Below are positions 8,908 through 17,699 of a stretch of DNA of 64,000 bases, one piece after another (the stretch's first letter is position 1; each line of letters begins with the position of its first letter). This stretch comes from Alkanophaga liquidiphilum (lineage in GTDB: Archaea > Halobacteriota > Syntropharchaeia > Alkanophagales > B39-G2), in contig JAPHEF010000005.1 in assembly GCA_029259535.1 (NCBI GenBank), positions 1-64,000 of the forward strand. Reading direction: 5' to 3'. The notes under the pieces are model-generated. The model worked only from the letters and a program-made list of their open reading frames with translations, was not told the DNA's origin and made no database searches. Both the position numbers and the translations under genes were made by a program.

Positions 8908-8981
8908 TGGGCCCGATGCGACTCGAACGCATGACCTCCGCCGTGTGAGGGCGGCGTCATAACCACCTAGACCACGGGCCC
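8908..8981 (-). tRNA. tRNA-Val (CAC)
   Basis: Cloverleaf visible on the minus strand. Acceptor GGGCCCG pairs with CGGGCCC (8909-8915) with discriminator A. The D arm lies within GTCTAGGTGGTTATGAC, the anticodon stem CCGCC/GGCGG encloses loop CTCACAC with anticodon CAC, and the T arm is ATGCGTTCGAGTCGCAT. No intron; CCA is not encoded. Confidence 0.95.
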
Positions 8982-9034
8982 TTTTCATAAATACGTTGCT
9001 CAAACTTAAAAAACATGGTAAAAAGAAAAAGGAA

Positions 9035-9319
9035 TTATTGAGTAGTGTCCTCGAGCGTGCCGTAGGAGGAGCCTTTTCCGCCTGCTATGATGTTTCGTCT
9101 CTTTTCTATCTCATCCTCCGGCAGCGCACTCTCCTCGCCGACTCGCACCTTTTTCAGTTTTGCTATGCCGATTTCAAACGTTCTCTGACATCCATGTGAG
9201 CAGAAATAATGCTCCTTACCATCGGGCGTCACTGTGACGTAGGGCTCATGGGGTATGTCGCCAGAACCCTCCAACTCATTCCCCTCGTCGTCGTAGGCAC
9301 AAATCTCACATTTCACCAT
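9035..9319 (-). CDS. Small TRASH-domain metal-binding protein
   Basis: 95-residue protein. The N-terminal C-x2-C (residues 4 and 7) and the EHYFCSHGCQRTFE stretch form a TRASH-like treble-clef zinc/heavy-metal site of the kind found in archaeal metal sensors and L24e-like proteins. The C-terminal tail is charged and unstructured. The start at 9319 (MVKCEIC) is preferred because GGTGGT lies seven bases upstream; a GTG four codons further up is possible. Its job is unknown: metal sensing, delivery or zinc-stabilised nucleic acid binding are all compatible. Confidence 0.65.
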   Translation of the reverse strand: MVKCEICAYDDEGNELEGSGDIPHEPYVTVTPDGKEHYFCSHGCQRTFEIGIAKLKKVRVGEESALPEDEIEKRRNIIAGGKGSSYGTLEDTTQ

Positions 9320-9383
9320 CCTCAACACCACCGCTTACCTTTTAACTTATATTATTTAAGTCTTATCCTTTCTTTGGACAAGC

Positions 9384-11411
9384 TCACCCTTCTTCCTCTT
9401 TAGTTTCCGCGAACATGATTCTTGAGTCCCCGGGCGGCAGCACTTTCGCTATTTCGCCGGGCGCTGCGATTTTGCGCATGAGGCGTTTTTCGACGGCACT
9501 CGCCTTCTCCATGAATATTTCAGATATTTTCTTTGCAAGTTCTGCCTTCTCGCAGTCGCCAGGCACGATTTCCACGAGGTATTTCGCATGGCGTTTCACG
9601 GCTTGCGGCGGACCTGCGACGAGCCACGTCTCCTCGTTGATTTCGATGCCGACGGCGAGGCGGAGCGGCACTTTGAAGTAGCGACGGCGTCCTCTGACGA
9701 TGAAGCTGCCCTTCTTGATGTATTCGCCGCTTTCTGGTGTTTTGCTTACCTGCGTGGCGGCGACACTATAACAGTCAGCTTCTGCGAAGCCGTGTTTCCA
9801 CAGCGAGGAGTATGCGGCGGCGAACTGCGCCGCTTCGTGTAACGAACGTTCTGGCACGGGACGCCCCTCGGTTTTCAGAAGCACAACAGGAGCGCCCGGC
9901 GTCTCGGTGTGGAAGAAGAGGTCGTCGTTTTCCATGTGTCGCTTCACCAGTTCTTCGTTCGTCGTGGCGTCCCTACCACCGACGCAGAGGAAGCCGTCCG
10001 ACGTTCTGAACCAGCGATAGCGCTCGAACCAGCGCTCTCGGCGCTTCACTCTGCGTTGCGGGTAGAGCTCCGCCGCCTTGGTTTTAAGCAACTCCTGCTC
10101 CAATTCCTCTTCCAGCCGTTCCATTTTTGCACGAACTTCCAGAATTGCCTTTTTGACGCCCTCTTTCTTTCGCCGTAGCGTCTTCGCCTCCTCGTAATAC
10201 CGCTGAGCGCTCCGCTGCACGACTTTATGGACTTGCGGCGGTGTCAGCCCGCCCTTTAAAAATGTATCAAAAAACTCGCCAAGCTCAAGCTCTAACGCAA
10301 AGCCATTCAGCGTTGTTTCCGCCCGTCGTGCTTTTCTGTCGGTTTTGACATTTGCGGTCGCCGATGCGCCGGCGGCAAGCACAGCCTCAACGTCGGCGTA
10401 GTGCGTGTAAAGAGCTTCTGCTTTTTCGATACATGCCGCTTCGCCAGCTTCAAGCTCTTTCAACGCTCGCTCTTGCTCCCCTAAGATTCTTTGGTATTTC
10501 TCCAGCTTCTCACTTTTCAAGCCCTCAAGCTCGCCACGCACCGTCTCCACGGTGGCAACGGTGAAAAACTCATCAAGCGCCTCGTTGAAGCTTTCAAATG
10601 GTATTTTGCGATTGTTCTCATAAACTCGCAGCTCGAACGGCAGGACAGCTTCGTATTTTTCCCCCTTCATGGCGGCGAGAACGACGTGCGGCTTAAGTTC
10701 ATTGCGCAGGAGCGGCGAGAAAAGTTGAACGATGACGGCGTGCAGCGTCTTAACTTGCTCATCACTGAGGCTTGCTGCGTTCGTGTTCTTTTCAATCCCT
10801 GCCCGCAGGCAAACTTCTTCGGCAAAGATGCCACCGAGGTTGAGCTGCGTGGCGAGCGCCCTGACGACGTCCTTCTTTGATGCCTTAAGAACTTCTTTTA
10901 GCGTCGCCTCGTCGATGCCCAGCGGGCTCGGTCTCGGAGGCGGGAATTCGTAACGCTTGCCCCGCTTGAGCGCTCGTGCTGAGAACTCGACGGTCTTCAG
11001 CGGCAGGAGTATGCAGCGGTCCTCGTCAAGAAGCACGATGTTGCCCTTCGGCAAAAGCTCGGCGACGAGCGTCAGAGTCTTCCTCTCGCCCTCAGCCCAA
11101 GTCTCAACGTCAATGAGAATTATTCTGTCGAAGTCGTGCTGGCGAATCGCAGAGATGCGTCCGCCGCCGATGTGCTTGCGCAGGAACATTGCGAAGTTCG
11201 ACGGGAACTTCGGCGAGGGCTTTGGATACTTCGTAAGATGGAAGCGTCTACCAGCCTCGATGATTAAGTCCAACGAGCCTTTTTCCTTATGGTGGAGCCG
11301 CAACCGAATCTCGGTAGGGCTGTGCTGGTATGCCTTTTCGATTCTTGCACCTTTGAGCCACTGAAGCTCGCTGACAACCGCTGCGACATCGGCGCTGCTC
11401 ATCCCTTGTTT
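9384..11411 (-). CDS. rqcH: NFACT/RqcH-type ribosome quality-control factor
   Basis: Archaeal homologue of bacterial RqcH and eukaryotic NEMF/Rqc2, which bind stalled large ribosomal subunits and tRNA and, in bacteria and eukaryotes, add C-terminal tails. Order: NFACT-N (about 1-170, with SSADVAAVVSELQWLKGARI at the start), helix-hairpin-helix and long coiled coils (about 290-460), then NFACT-R/DUF814 with WFERYRWFRTSDGFLCVGGRDATTNEELV and HTETPGAPVVLLK. The full length is normal. Start chosen at the ATG for MKQGMSSADV; a GTG 48 bases upstream (11459) keeps the frame but the TTATAAAC directly before the chosen ATG is not a ribosome site, so the longer form remains possible. Confidence 0.88.
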   Translation of the reverse strand, partial: KQGMSSADVAAVVSELQWLKGARIEKAYQHSPTEIRLRLHHKEKGSLDLIIEAGRRFHLTKYPKPSPKFPSNFAMFLRKHIGGGRISAIRQHDFDRIILIDVETWAEGERKTLTLVAELLPKGNIVLLDEDRCILLPLKTVEFSARALKRGKRYEFPPPRPSPLGIDEATLKEVLKASKKDVVRALATQLNLGGIFAEEVCLRAGIEKNTNAASLSDEQVKTLHAVIVQLFSPLLRNELKPHVVLAAMKGEKYEAVLPFELRVYENNRKIPFESFNEALDEFFTVATVETVRGELEGLKSEKLEKYQRILGEQERALKELEAGEAACIEKAEALYTHYADVEAVLAAGASATANVKTDRKARRAETTLNGFALELELGEFFDTFLKGGLTPPQVHKVVQRSAQRYYEEAKTLRRKKEGVKKAILEVRAKMERLEEELEQELLKTKAAELYPQRRVKRRERWFERYRWFRTSDGFLCVGGRDATTNEELVKRHMENDDLFFHTETPGAPVVLLKTEGRPVPERSLHEAAQFAAAYSSLWKHGFAEADCYSVAATQVSKTPESGEYIKKGSFIVRGRRRYFKVPLRLAVGIEINEETWLVAGPPQAVKRHAKYLVEIVPGDCEKAELAKKISEIFMEKASAVEKRLMRKIAAPGEIAKVLPPGDSRIMFAETKEEEG

Positions 11412-11487
11412 CATGTTTATAAGTTGGCGGGCAGCAGAAATCTCTTTACCCTGCTGCACAAACTAAGAAGCTACCATGAGTTAAGGC

Positions 11488-11815
11488 ATGGACATGAAGC
11501 CGCGTTACCGTTATCGAACTAAGGTTATTAAGGTCGTTGATGCGATGCGCCCGACGTAGAGATCGGTTATTTTGCTGACGTGGACTCTCCTGAAATTCAC
11601 GCCGAAGAGAAGAGGAGTGAGGAGTATGCAGCGGGGCTCAGGGCGAAGAAATATGTAGAGCAGCGGCTCGCCGAGAACGGCAATGAATGCCTCGTAAAAA
11701 CGGAAAAGCGAGCGGGGAGTGGCAGTGCTGGTCGCCACCGTTTACCTCAAAGATTCAGAAAAGTCGCTAAGCAAGGAGCTTCTGGGGGAAGGACCTGCCC
11801 ACCGCCCAGCGAGCG
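11488..11815 (+). pseudogene. Decayed thermonuclease (SNase-like) gene
   Basis: Three pieces of a staphylococcal-nuclease-like protein lie in two frames. First, from ATG 11488: RYRYRTKVIKVVD, the family's first beta strand, ending at a TAG after twelve bases of scrambled sequence where DGDT should be. Second, from about 11570 in another frame: ADVDSPEIHAEEKRSEEYAA followed by AKKYVEQRLAENG, matching the VDSPE catalytic region. Third, from 11719 back in the first frame: VLVATVYLKDSEKSLSKELL, matching the 'YGR-LA-V' strand, though the YGR is gone. With two frame changes and lost catalytic residues it is not functional. Confidence 0.75.
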
Positions 11816-11916
11816 GGGCGTCGTGGCTAACTTTGGGGCGCATGGGACAAACTGGGTGTAGCGCAGTAAGTATACAGAACGATAAGCTGCTTAAACTGCA
11901 CACCGCTCCCTGCGCG

Positions 11917-12699
11917 CTACGTCGCCCCCACGATCATTTTCATGATTTTCCTAACGGCGACGGATGCCGAGGAGTCTTCAGGGAGGTCGACGACGGGTTT
12001 TCCGAGGAGGTCAAACTCCGCGACCTTTGGGTCGTAAGGTATGATTTCGTGGAGTTCGATGCCGTGCTTCCTCGCTTCCTCCCTTACCTTCGCTTCAAGC
12101 CCCTCGGGAATTCTGTTCGCCACGTTTATTATCTTCTTGATGGCTATGTCAATCTCATCAGTTAGTTTTCTGATGCGGAGCGCCGTCAATATCCCTTTGA
12201 CGGTTGCGTCCGTGATGACGAGCATGATGTCCACGTCTCTCGTCGTGCGGCGGCTGAGGTGTTCGAGCCCTGCTTCGCAGTCAATGACCGTGTAGTCATA
12301 ATTCTTTGAAAGCGTGTCTATGACCATTCTAATGATGTGATTGACCGGGCAGTAGCAGCCCGGACCCTCAGGGCGCCCCATGACCAGCAGGTCGTAATGG
12401 TCGCCCTCGTAAATTATTTCCATGATTTTGCCCTCGAATTCTCGGCGCTTGTCGCCGGTGACGCTCTTTTCCTCCAGCAACGCCTCTCGCATTTCGCCGA
12501 CGCTCGCCGCGATGCTCACGCCGAGCGCATCCGGGAGGTTGGAGTCGGGGTCGGCGTCTATTGCTAAGATGCTGGCGTCTGGGAACTCCTTGCTTAGTTC
12601 CCTTATCAGGAGCGCCGCAACCAATGTTTTCCCAGTGCCTCCCTTCCCTGAAATTCCAATAACGGTGCCCAACGGCATTTTCTTAGCCCTCAAACTCAC
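11917..12699 (-). CDS. cooC: CooC-type nickel-insertion ATPase (CODH maturation)
   Basis: MinD/ParA-fold ATPase of 260 residues. A deviant Walker A GKGGTGKT lies near residues 18-25, the switch region is DADPDSNLPDALG, and GPGCYCPVN near residue 117 carries the C-x-C that binds the metal at the CooC dimer interface. CooC loads nickel into carbon monoxide dehydrogenase, fitting an acetyl-CoA pathway archaeon. The start overlaps the stop of the upstream MoxR gene by four bases (ATGA), a sign of translational coupling. No CODH subunit is within the window. A true start at MPLGTVIGISG (eight codons in) is possible. Confidence 0.88.
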   Translation of the reverse strand: MSLRAKKMPLGTVIGISGKGGTGKTLVAALLIRELSKEFPDASILAIDADPDSNLPDALGVSIAASVGEMREALLEEKSVTGDKRREFEGKIMEIIYEGDHYDLLVMGRPEGPGCYCPVNHIIRMVIDTLSKNYDYTVIDCEAGLEHLSRRTTRDVDIMLVITDATVKGILTALRIRKLTDEIDIAIKKIINVANRIPEGLEAKVREEARKHGIELHEIIPYDPKVAEFDLLGKPVVDLPEDSSASVAVRKIMKMIVGAT

Positions 12700-13733
12700 A
12701 CAAGTTCGCTCAACATGCTATCCACAATCTCCCTCAAAAGCCCCTCAGGGTCGTCGTAGTATTTGGAGCCCGCTGCCGGCTTTATCCGCCCGACGACTGA
12801 AGAGAATGCCATCTCACGCACGTCGTCGAGCGTAGCAACGTTCCGCCCGTCGAGGAGCGCCGCCGCTTGCACCTTCTCATAAAGGGAAATGGCGGCTCTT
12901 GCGGAGGCGCCCTGCTCAAGCTCCTCGCTCCACGGCGGCTCTCTCGTGGCTCGCACGAGCTTTACTATCGCATCAAGCACCTTCCCCGGAACCTCAACGC
13001 TCTCCAACTGTTTCGCATTCCTCAAAATTATCTCCTTATCTTCCTCTTCAGTTTCAGGATACCCCATCTTCGTGACGTCGAACCTGTCCAAGAGCACGTC
13101 TGAAAGCTCCTCGACGCCCGCCCGCTCTCTCGGATTCATCGTCGCGATCATGATGAAGTTCGACGGGTAGTCCACATCGTAGGGTCCAATGGTCGCAATC
13201 CCTTCCTCTAAGACTTGGAGCAGGGCGTTCTGCAGCTTCTCAGGCACCCTGTTCAGCTCGTCGAAGAAGACTATGCCCCTGTTTCCCTTCAACAGCTTCC
13301 CGGGCGTGAACGCCCGATAGTCCTGTGGTCCGTATTTAAAGGCTTTCGTTGGGTCGATGTCGCCGAGTAAGTCTTCTGCCGTTAGATCTGGCGAGCCTTG
13401 GATGCGGACGAAGCGTTTTATCCCACTTATTTTTTCGGTTTCCAGAGTCTCGCCACGCTCCTTCATTGCACGACATAGCGGACATACTGGCTCCCCAGGG
13501 TCACAGTGGTAAGGGCAGCCTTTCACCACCTCGATTTCGGGTAGCAGCTCTGCGATGTGTTTTGCGAGCGTCGTCTTCCCAACGCCGGGGTAACCTTCGA
13601 TTAGGATGTGATGCCCGGCGAGCAGCGACGATATTATCTTGCGCTTCGCATCTCTCTGCCCAATGATGACGTCCAGCGGGTCCTTCCCATTCCTAATATG
13701 TTCCAAAATTACCTCTCTAAGGTCTTCCAACAT
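12696..13733 (-). CDS. MoxR-type AAA+ ATPase with inserted four-cysteine cluster
   Basis: 345-residue chaperone-like ATPase of the MoxR/ChlI group. Walker A EGYPGVGKTT near residue 50; Walker B IVFFDELNR; sensor 1 ATMNP; arginine-finger region DVLLDRFDV. Between Walker A and the RIQGSPDLTAEDLLGD block is CPYHCDPGEPVCPLC, four cysteines that could hold zinc or another metal. MoxR ATPases usually help insert cofactors into metalloenzymes. The four-base overlap with cooC suggests the pair works together on nickel enzyme maturation; no VWA partner is present. Element copy 2 sits 16 bp upstream of its start and may have displaced its original promoter. Confidence 0.85.
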   Translation of the reverse strand: MLEDLREVILEHIRNGKDPLDVIIGQRDAKRKIISSLLAGHHILIEGYPGVGKTTLAKHIAELLPEIEVVKGCPYHCDPGEPVCPLCRAMKERGETLETEKISGIKRFVRIQGSPDLTAEDLLGDIDPTKAFKYGPQDYRAFTPGKLLKGNRGIVFFDELNRVPEKLQNALLQVLEEGIATIGPYDVDYPSNFIMIATMNPRERAGVEELSDVLLDRFDVTKMGYPETEEEDKEIILRNAKQLESVEVPGKVLDAIVKLVRATREPPWSEELEQGASARAAISLYEKVQAAALLDGRNVATLDDVREMAFSSVVGRIKPAAGSKYYDDPEGLLREIVDSMLSELV

Positions 13734-13749
13734 GCCCCTTACCTCTTAC

Positions 13750-13974
13750 AAGATTTCGGCGAGAAAGCTCATGGTTCAAACCATGAGCCGAATCGCCGAT
13801 AGTTTTAAATACCTCCTCATCTATCCTATTCCCAGCGAGCTCAGAGCTATATGCTCTGGGTAGGGGCTGAGGTGAGCCAGCCCCGTCGTGAGGCTCAGGC
13901 TCTGGGCAGGTTGCCCTCAAAGAGTCTGAGCTGAGAGGCATGAAGCTCCTGGCTTTAGCCATGGAGTAGCTCAC
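13750..13974 (+). mobile_element. Short non-autonomous IS200/IS605-type element with omega-RNA-like fold (copy 2)
   Basis: 225 bp, preceded by TTAC and sharing both ends with copy 1 at 5384-5582. Left hairpin GCTCATGGT-TCAA-ACCATGAGC is perfect (9 bp). Internal stems GGGCTG/CAGCCC, CTCAG/CTGAG, CTCT/AGAG and GGGC/GCCC occupy the same positions as in copy 1 but with different bases. Right-end hairpin CTCCtGGC-TTTA-GCCatGGAG is followed by GTAGCTCAC. A copy-specific insert of about 25 bp explains the length difference. No ORF. The right end supplies the stop codon of the convergent L40e gene (TGA complement at 13971-13973). Confidence 0.65.
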
Positions 13975-14120
13975 CTCTTTCCTCCCTTAACAGATTTCAC
14001 CCTCAAATCTTTAGAATGGCACTTCCTGCACCGTTTCGCCCTCATAGCGTTTCGTGCGTTGCAGTTCATGCAAATCTTCACATGCAGCAGCCGACGCTCA
14101 GCCTCTGGGAACCGTGCCAT
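13971..14120 (-). CDS. rpl40e: 50S ribosomal protein L40e
   Basis: 49-residue zinc-ribbon ribosomal protein. It begins MARFPEAERRLLHVKICMNC and has four zinc ligands, Cys17, Cys20, Cys31 and Cys34, with the C-R-K-C-H-S-K-D-L-R block typical of L40e. GGAG lies three bases before the ATG. It starts 34 bp after the cofH stop on the same strand and may share that transcript. The last bases and stop codon lie in the right end of the mobile element, so the C-terminus (KGGKR) may have been altered slightly by the insertion; the length is still normal. Confidence 0.93.
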   Translation of the reverse strand: MARFPEAERRLLHVKICMNCNARNAMRAKRCRKCHSKDLRVKSVKGGKR

Positions 14121-14154
14121 CGCTCCTTCACCTTGACCCTTTTACTATGTTAAG

Positions 14155-15252
14155 CTATAATAGTTCATAAAGGGTATTCCTTTTTCTCGGAATTCTTCCA
14201 GCCTCTCTTATCAGACGCTCAAGCGCCTCAGGACTCATGTATTCGCCAGAGGTCGCCCCCGCCGCCTTAGATATGTTCTCTTCCATTAAGGTGCCTCCCA
14301 AGTCGTTAGCGCCGAAATCGAGCATCTTCTTGGCGCCTTTGGGCGTGAGCTTCACCCACGACGCCTGAATATTGTCACAAAGTCCATGGAGGACGACGCG
14401 GGCAAGGGCGTGGACGACTGCGCACTCGAAGAACGAGGGCGCCCGCCCGCCAATCATTCTTCCGAGTTCGTTGTTCTTCGGCATGAAAGGCAGAGGTATG
14501 AACTCCGTGAAACCTTTAGTTTCCTGCTGAATCTTTCTTATTAGGAACAAGTGCTCGATTCTGTGTGCGGCGGTCTCGACGTGCCCGAACATCATCGTTG
14601 CCGTTGTTGGGATGCCGATGCGATGTGCCGCCTTTATTATTTTAACCCACTCCTCAGTCCTCAGCTTCTTAGGGCAGATTTCATGACGCACCTTATCAAC
14701 GAGGATTTCAGCAGCAGTTCCTGGCATAGAGTCGAGCCCTGCCGCCTTTAACTCCTCTAAAACGTCCTCGATGCCGAGTTTGGAATTGTCGGCAGCGTGC
14801 TTAACTTCCATCGGCGAGAATGCGTGAATGTGCACGTCGAAATTCTCTTTTATGCGTTCAAGAATTTCGCAATAGTCTTCAATGCAGAAGTCGGGGTGCA
14901 GCCCGCCTTGAATGCAGACTTCGACGGCGCCACGCTCAACCGCTTCCGCTATCTTATTTATGATCTCTTCAATGCCCAAGAGGTAACCCTCACCCGTCTT
15001 GCGTCTGAAAGCGCAGAACTTGCAGCTCCCAATGCAGACGTTCGTGAAATTGATGTTACGATTCACTATGTAGGTGACGACGTCGCCGCACGCCGCCCTT
15101 CGAAGCTCGTCAGCAATTCTGAACAGCAAATGCGGGTTTTTAACTAAAAACATGGCGTCGTTCTTCGTGACGTCGCCTTTCCTCACTCTCTCGTAAAGCG
15201 TCTCTGCCGCCGCCACGCAGGCGGCAGCCGCCACCGCTCTCACGCTTACCAT
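14155..15252 (-). CDS. cofH: FO synthase subunit CofH (radical SAM)
   Basis: Joins 5-amino-6-ribitylaminouracil to tyrosine as half of the two-protein FO synthase, the first committed step of coenzyme F420 synthesis. The radical SAM cluster ligands are Cys73, Cys77 and Cys80 in NVCIGSCKFC. VEVCIQGGLHPDF, HAFSPMEV and MPGTAAEILVD are CofH marks and help separate it from menaquinone MqnC/E enzymes, although those relatives share some of them. The 365-residue length fits. cofD lies at 53.8 kb; cofG is not in the window. A divergent promoter gap of 41 bp separates it from purL. Confidence 0.88.
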   Translation of the reverse strand: MVSVRAVAAAACVAAAETLYERVRKGDVTKNDAMFLVKNPHLLFRIADELRRAACGDVVTYIVNRNINFTNVCIGSCKFCAFRRKTGEGYLLGIEEIINKIAEAVERGAVEVCIQGGLHPDFCIEDYCEILERIKENFDVHIHAFSPMEVKHAADNSKLGIEDVLEELKAAGLDSMPGTAAEILVDKVRHEICPKKLRTEEWVKIIKAAHRIGIPTTATMMFGHVETAAHRIEHLFLIRKIQQETKGFTEFIPLPFMPKNNELGRMIGGRAPSFFECAVVHALARVVLHGLCDNIQASWVKLTPKGAKKMLDFGANDLGGTLMEENISKAAGATSGEYMSPEALERLIREAGRIPRKRNTLYELL

Positions 15253-15293
15253 CGCACCGTGATATTTATTGAGGGTAAATAAAAACTAAGAGG

Positions 15294-17681
15294 ATGAACC
15301 TTTACACGAGGCTTGAAAGCTGTCCTAAAGTTTACAGGGTTAACGTATGTGATGCAACCGACGCTGCCCTCATGAAAATAAACGAAGAGCTGGCACTTGC
15401 GTTGAATTTAGATGAGATGCGTAGGATTAAGGAGCACTTCTTGGCGAAGGGTAGGAATCCAACGGACGTAGAACTTCAGAGCATAGCACAGGCGTGGAGC
15501 GAGCACTGCTGCTACAAAAGCTCGAAGCTCATACTCAAAAAATTCATCTTCGGTATAGAAGCGCCGCAGAATGTCTTAGTCGTCGTGGAGGACGCCGGCG
15601 TCGTGGCGTTCGACGACGAGCACGTCTACGTTGTGGGCTTCGAGAGCCACAACCATCCTTCGGCGCTCGAACCCTACGGTGGTGCCGCCACCGGCGTCGG
15701 CGGCATCATCAGAGACGTCGTCTGCATGGGCGCACAGCCTGTAGCGCTGATAGACGCTCTTTTTTTCGGTCCCCTGGACTACGATTACGAAAAGCTCCCG
15801 GAGGGCGTCAAGCACCCGAGGTTCCTCTTTGACGGCGTCGTCGCCGGCATCCGAGACTACGGGAACCGCATCGGGATTCCAACGTGCGCAGGTATGCTTT
15901 TCTTCGACGAGGGCTACATGGGCAACTGCCTCGTGAACGTCGGCTGCGTGGGCGTCGCAAGCAAGAAAAACGTGCGGCGGAGCGTCGCACGCCCCGGCGA
16001 GCTTTTAGTGCTCGTCGGCGGGCGAACGGGGCGTGATGGCATCCACGGCGTCACATTCGCCTCTACGGAGCTCACAGGCGACGAGGCGCTGCGGAGCGCC
16101 GTTCAACTCGGCGACCCGATAATGAAGGAGCCGCTCATGCACGCGATTCTCGACGCAAACGCCGCAGGGCTGATAAATGGAATGAAGGACTTAGGCGGCG
16201 GCGGGCTTTCGTGCGTCGTCTCTGAGATGTGCGCCGCCGGGAATTGCGGCGCCGTCGTCTTTCTTGACAGAGTACCTCTGAAGGAGGCGAGTTTGAAGCC
16301 TTGGGAGATTTGGGTCTCAGAGTCACAGGAGCGTTTCATGCTTGCTGTCGCTCCTGAGAATCTGGAGGAGCTCTCAAGCTTTTTTGAGAAGTGGGACGTG
16401 CCTTTAACAGTCGTCGGCGAGACCATCAAGGAAAAAGTCATAAGGCTCTTCTACAAGGACGTGAAAGTTTTTGAGATGGAAACAGACTTTTTAGTGGGCA
16501 GTGTCGTTTACGAGCGGCATTGTGAGTTCAGGCAAGACGAAATCAAACGCATGGAGCAAGATCCGAAGCTCAAGGAGCCTAAAGATTACACCGAGATTCT
16601 TTTGAGCTTGCTGGCGTCGCCGAATATTGCGTCAAGAGAGCACGTAGTAAGACAATACGACCACGACGTCAGGGCTTCGACGATAATAAAGCCGTTGCAC
16701 GGCATAATCGGGAAGGAGACGCACGGTGATGCCGTCGTGATCAAACCCTTGGAGGAGTCATGGAGGGGGCTCGCAATTGCCGCGGACGTCAACCCCGCTT
16801 ACACGAGAATAAATCCTTTCTGGGGCGCCGCCTCTGCGGTTGACGAGGTTTGCAGGAACTTGGTAGCGGTGGGAGCGTTGCCGCATTCGCTGGCTGACTG
16901 CCTGAACTTCGGGAATCCTGAAAAGCCGGACAGGATGGGCGACTTCTACGAGTGCTGCCGCGGCTTAGGCTACGTTGCCCGTGCGTTGCGCCTGCCTTTC
17001 GTATCCGGCAACGTGAGCTTTTACAATGAGTTCGTCGCGCTTGACCGCCCAATACCGCCGACGCCGACCGTTCTCGGCATTGGAATCGTAGAGGATGTGC
17101 GGAAGTGCGTTTCCGTGGATGCAAAGCGTGCAAGAAACGTTATTTACATCATAGGCGAGACGAAAAAGGAGCTTGGCGGCAGCGAGTATTACAGGCTCAG
17201 GGGCGTGCGGTTCGAGCGTGGCGAGAAATGCGGCGTCGTGCCGAGGACGAATCCCGAGACGCTGCGTAAGAGGATTGGAGTTTTAAGGCGTTTAATTTTG
17301 GAGGGATTCGTGGAGAGCTGCCACGACGTTTCCGAGGGCGGGCTTGCAGTAGCTGCGTGCGAGATGCTGTTTGGCGGTTGTTTGGGCGTCGAGCTCGACG
17401 TCTCGCCGCTCCGCATGGAACGCAGCGACTTTAAGCTTTTCTCAGAGTCAAATACGAGGTGGCTCGTCGAGGTGCGTCCTGAGAAGCAAAGCGAGTTTGA
17501 GGACATCTTGATGCAGGAGAGTGTCTATTTCAGGGAGCTTGGCGTGCTGCGGAGCGAGCCCGTGATTTTAATACGGAACGGGAGTGGGGAGCTTGTGGAC
17601 ATGCCGCTTGAAGCTGCGAGGGCGGCGTGGAGAAGTGCGCTCGAGCGGCAGCGCGTTCGGCACGATATTGATTCGTTGTGA
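15294..17681 (+). CDS. purL: Phosphoribosylformylglycinamidine synthase subunit PurL
   Basis: ATP-dependent amidation of FGAR in purine synthesis; works as a complex with PurS and the glutaminase PurQ. The 795-residue protein has AWSEHCCYKSSK near residue 70 (family SEHC motif), the ATP-binding ESHNHPSALEPYGGAATGVGG, DLGGGGLS, and the second-half SGNVSFYNE. A duplicated AIRS-type fold is evident. purS is at 40.05 kb, away from it; purQ is not seen. Confidence 0.95.
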   Translation: MNLYTRLESCPKVYRVNVCDATDAALMKINEELALALNLDEMRRIKEHFLAKGRNPTDVELQSIAQAWSEHCCYKSSKLILKKFIFGIEAPQNVLVVVEDAGVVAFDDEHVYVVGFESHNHPSALEPYGGAATGVGGIIRDVVCMGAQPVALIDALFFGPLDYDYEKLPEGVKHPRFLFDGVVAGIRDYGNRIGIPTCAGMLFFDEGYMGNCLVNVGCVGVASKKNVRRSVARPGELLVLVGGRTGRDGIHGVTFASTELTGDEALRSAVQLGDPIMKEPLMHAILDANAAGLINGMKDLGGGGLSCVVSEMCAAGNCGAVVFLDRVPLKEASLKPWEIWVSESQERFMLAVAPENLEELSSFFEKWDVPLTVVGETIKEKVIRLFYKDVKVFEMETDFLVGSVVYERHCEFRQDEIKRMEQDPKLKEPKDYTEILLSLLASPNIASREHVVRQYDHDVRASTIIKPLHGIIGKETHGDAVVIKPLEESWRGLAIAADVNPAYTRINPFWGAASAVDEVCRNLVAVGALPHSLADCLNFGNPEKPDRMGDFYECCRGLGYVARALRLPFVSGNVSFYNEFVALDRPIPPTPTVLGIGIVEDVRKCVSVDAKRARNVIYIIGETKKELGGSEYYRLRGVRFERGEKCGVVPRTNPETLRKRIGVLRRLILEGFVESCHDVSEGGLAVAACEMLFGGCLGVELDVSPLRMERSDFKLFSESNTRWLVEVRPEKQSEFEDILMQESVYFRELGVLRSEPVILIRNGSGELVDMPLEAARAAWRSALERQRVRHDIDSL

Positions 17682-17699
17682 AAAGGAAAACTGGCGGCT

